Source of the DNA: an uncultured bacterium
Lineage (GTDB): Bacteria > Gemmatimonadota > Gemmatimonadetes > Longimicrobiales > RSA9
Assembly (NCBI GenBank): GCA_937995995.1
Contig: CALKIP010000203.1
Location: 1-7,514 of the forward strand
Reading direction: 5' to 3'
Length of the DNA: 7,514 bases
The notes beneath the pieces were generated by a model. That model worked only from the letters and a program-made list of their open reading frames with translations, had not been told where the DNA came from and did no database searches. Below, piece by piece: positions 5,684 to 7,514 of the stretch (position 1 is the stretch's first letter; each line of letters opens with the position of its first letter). Both the position numbers and the translations under genes were made by a program.

Positions 5684-7255
5684 CTACTCCGTCGTGGGCG
5701 CGGCGTTCCGCCGTGGGGCGCGGCAGGCGGGCCAGTCGCGCTGCTCGCCGGTGCGCGGGTTCGGCGGCATGATGCGCCGCTCGCGTGGCAGACGATCCGG
5801 GTCCTCGGACGCCAGGTACGTCAGCATCGCCGTCAGGAGCGCGTTGTTGCGCACGTCGTCGATCACGATCTTGTCGAAGGTGTCGCGGTTCGTGTGCCAG
5901 GTGTAGGTGCCGTAGTCCCAGCTCAGCGAGCTGAGGCTGAAGGCGGGCGCGCCGTAGCAGACGAACGAGGCGTAGTCACTGCCGCCACCACCGGGGATGC
6001 CGGGGACCTGCAGCGTGATGTGGCGCGTGATCTCCTCGGGGAGCTGCGCGAACCAGCGGCCGAAGTGTGCGCCGGCGCCGGTCAGCCCCTGCATCGAGAT
6101 GTTGACGACGCGACCGGTGCCGTTGTCCTGGTTGAAGAGCGCCTGCAGCCCCTCGACGATCTCGGGGTGGTCCTCGGCGAACGCCCGCGAACCGTTCAGC
6201 CCCTGCTCCTCGCCGCCCCAGAGGCCGACCACGATGGTGCGCTTCGGGTTCGGGTAGATCTTCTTCAGGATCCGCATCGCCTCCATCATCGTGACGGTGC
6301 CCGTGGCGTTGTCCGTCGCGCCGGAAGCGCCGTCCCAGGAGTCGAAGTGCGCGGAGAGGAGGACGTACTCGTCCGGCTTCTCGGTGCCGGGGATCGTCGC
6401 CACCGTGTTGAAGACCGGGACCTCGCCCAGGAACTCGGCCTCAGCCTCGAGGCGCAGCTTCGGGCTCTGGCCGTTCTCGCTCAGCCGGTAGACCAGGCCG
6501 TAGTCCTCACACGAGAGGTCGAGCGTCGGAATGCGCTCGGTCGCGGCGCTGAAGACCTTGTTCACGCCCCAGCCACGTGACCAGCGCAGCGTCAGGATGC
6601 CGGCCGCTCCGGCGGAGGCGAGGGCATCGGCGAGCTCGGCGTTGGAGAGGCCGGTGCGGCGGACGCGTGCGTTCCACGCCTGACGCGCCTCCTCACGTGC
6701 CTGGCGCATCGCCTCGATCGACTCCGGCACGCCGTACTCGTCCCAGTTGTCGTCGGTGCGGCACGTCGGCTCGGCAAAGGAGATCGCCACGAACTTCCCC
6801 TTGACCGAGGGGAGCCAGGCGCGGAACTCCGCGGCGTTCTGCACGTCCGGGAGGATGGCGACGCCGCCCTCGACCTTCTTCCCGTTCGTGCCGGGGCTCC
6901 AGGCCAGGAGCATCCCCTCGAGGGTCCGCACGCGCGGCTCGATCAGGTCGATATGCGTGATGCCGCGCCGCCAGCCGGTCCAGGTGCCGTACTGCTCGTT
7001 GCGCGCTTCGATCCCCCAGCTCCGGAACATCTCGACGGCCCAGTCGTGGGCGGCGTCCATCCCGGGCGAGCCGGTGAGGCGCGGCCCGATCGAGTCGGTC
7101 AGCGTCTGGGCAAGGGTGTAGACCTGCGAGTTCTCGGTGCCTTCCTGCCACATCTGGTGGAGGACGGGGTCGTCGGTCGGGAAGGTCTGGGCTCCTGCCG
7201 TGGCCGCCGTGGCCAGCAGGCCGACGCCCACGGCGAGCGCCGCGATCTTCTGCAT
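5684..7255 (-). CDS. Secreted carboxypeptidase Q-like M28 metallopeptidase with PA-type insert
   Basis: Predicted exported dipeptidase or carboxypeptidase-like zinc enzyme of 523 residues. Residues 1-22 are a signal peptide (MQK, hydrophobic core, cleavage after AGA before QTF). The segment IGPRLTGSPG at about 57-66 opens the mature enzyme. Residues about 128-285 form a PA-like insert, recognised from EGGVAIL, KGKFVAI, AGAAGIL and the following IPTLDLS. The catalytic domain has His303 and Asp305 in AHFDSWD, Asp315 in GATDNATG, Glu349 and Glu350 in WGGEEQG, Asp377 in NQDNGTG and His454 in TWHTNRDT, so all five zinc ligands are kept. The HFDSWD and LWGGEEQG blocks and overall order resemble animal carboxypeptidase Q as I remember it. 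The ATG at 7255 has AAGGA 8 bases upstream. A GTG two codons earlier has only 2-base spacing and is not preferred. The C-terminus is a short Pro/Arg-rich tail. A strong hairpin follows the stop. Confidence 0.93.
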   Translation of the reverse strand: MQKIAALAVGVGLLATAATAGAQTFPTDDPVLHQMWQEGTENSQVYTLAQTLTDSIGPRLTGSPGMDAAHDWAVEMFRSWGIEARNEQYGTWTGWRRGITHIDLIEPRVRTLEGMLLAWSPGTNGKKVEGGVAILPDVQNAAEFRAWLPSVKGKFVAISFAEPTCRTDDNWDEYGVPESIEAMRQAREEARQAWNARVRRTGLSNAELADALASAGAAGILTLRWSRGWGVNKVFSAATERIPTLDLSCEDYGLVYRLSENGQSPKLRLEAEAEFLGEVPVFNTVATIPGTEKPDEYVLLSAHFDSWDGASGATDNATGTVTMMEAMRILKKIYPNPKRTIVVGLWGGEEQGLNGSRAFAEDHPEIVEGLQALFNQDNGTGRVVNISMQGLTGAGAHFGRWFAQLPEEITRHITLQVPGIPGGGGSDYASFVCYGAPAFSLSSLSWDYGTYTWHTNRDTFDKIVIDDVRNNALLTAMLTYLASEDPDRLPRERRIMPPNPRTGEQRDWPACRAPRRNAAPTTE

Positions 7256-7263
7256 TGTCACGT

Positions 7264-7268
7264 TCCTT
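7264..7268 (-). promoter_or_regulatory. Ribosome binding site deciding the start of the carboxypeptidase Q-like gene
   Basis: On the minus strand AAGGA lies 8 bases before the ATG at 7255 but only 2 bases before the GTG at 7261. The spacing supports the ATG. Confidence 0.6.
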
Positions 7269-7443
7269 GTGGCTCGACTGTGTGGATGTGGAATCGAACG
7301 GGCGGGGCCCGGTCGTGCGAATGTCTACGGAGGGAGGATGGGGAAGTTCCGCGTCGGCGGCAAGTTGGGGGAGGGCCGGCCGGTGGCGGGCGTGGCCCGC
7401 GGGGGCTGCGCTTCGGCCCGCGGGAGAGTCGGCTGGCGCCGGC

Positions 7444-7514
7444 GGGAGGGTGCTGCGGCGCGGGAGGGTGCTGCGGCGCGGGAGGGTGCTGCGGCGCGGG
7501 AGGGTGCTGCGGCG
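7444..7514. repeat. 18-base perfect tandem repeat running off the right edge
   Basis: The unit GGGAGGGTGCTGCGGCGC starts at 7444, 7462, 7480 and 7498. The fourth copy is 17 bases long only because the window ends, so the true copy number is unknown. There are no differences between copies, which implies recent expansion or ongoing slippage. The period is six codons. In the plus frame of the ATG at 7338 it would read as a repeating EGAAAR, and on the minus strand one frame reads APQHPP. It lies about 190 bases upstream of the carboxypeptidase Q-like gene. It may be coding sequence of a truncated neighbour or a non-coding minisatellite. Confidence 0.9.

Noticed and set aside
5972..5974. Loss of a zinc ligand in the carboxypeptidase Q-like protein (SDY in place of the common SDH)
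   Set aside because: By comparison with Aeromonas aminopeptidase, the SDH histidine is His230 and not a ligand. The true last ligand is the His in the HT-x-x-DT motif, which is present as His454. Carboxypeptidase Q also lacks His at this site as I recall it.
5672..6580. 302-codon plus-strand open frame over the carboxypeptidase Q-like gene
   Set aside because: It is antisense to a well-supported gene, runs through the terminator hairpin region, and shows no recognisable domain.
7444..7514. 18-base tandem array considered as CRISPR or an iteron-type origin
   Set aside because: The copies abut with no spacers, the sequence is extremely GC-rich with no AT-rich region nearby, and there is no replication gene in view.

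Overview
The window is GC-rich bacterial DNA with long, well-behaved reading frames. It holds four genes, all for exported peptidases, laid out as two plus-strand genes followed by two minus-strand genes. The combination of an S9-family prolyl-oligopeptidase-fold enzyme with several different M28 zinc peptidases, high GC and large intergenic gaps carrying small repeats fits a soil- or sediment-type lineage such as Gemmatimonadota or Acidobacteriota. I favour Gemmatimonadota, but this is an impression from protein style, not a proven placement.

Layout, left to right. (1) Bases 2-2530, plus strand: a secreted S9 serine peptidase resembling plant-type glutamyl endopeptidase (S9D), with its 5' end cut by the window edge. 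(2) Bases 2531-2884: a 354-base gap with a GC-rich inverted repeat and a short CACGGAG array. (3) Bases 2885-4282, plus strand: a secreted M28 peptidase with a C-terminal fibronectin type III domain and an Asp where the first zinc-ligand His is expected. (4) Bases 4283-4467: a convergent junction with a G-rich tract and two GC stem-loops. (5) Bases 4468-5442, minus strand: a compact M28 peptidase with a lipobox, so probably a lipoprotein. (6) Bases 5443-5683: a gap with a 137-base inverted-repeat element related to the one in gap 2, and a strong stem-loop just after the stop codon of the next gene. (7) Bases 5684-7255, minus strand: a secreted carboxypeptidase Q-like M28 peptidase with a PA-type insert. 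(8) Bases 7256-7514: a probable 5' control region followed by an 18-base tandem repeat that runs off the right edge.

The genes look like separate transcription units and not one operon, because every same-strand pair is separated by more than 240 bases and there is a terminator-like hairpin behind the last gene. Together they would provide an endopeptidase plus three exopeptidases of different architecture outside the cytoplasm, consistent with stepwise breakdown of external protein. That is inference from families and signal peptides. I saw no rRNA, tRNA, transposase, CRISPR array or clearly novel multi-gene system. The most unusual features are the shared intergenic repeat family and the altered metal site of the second gene.
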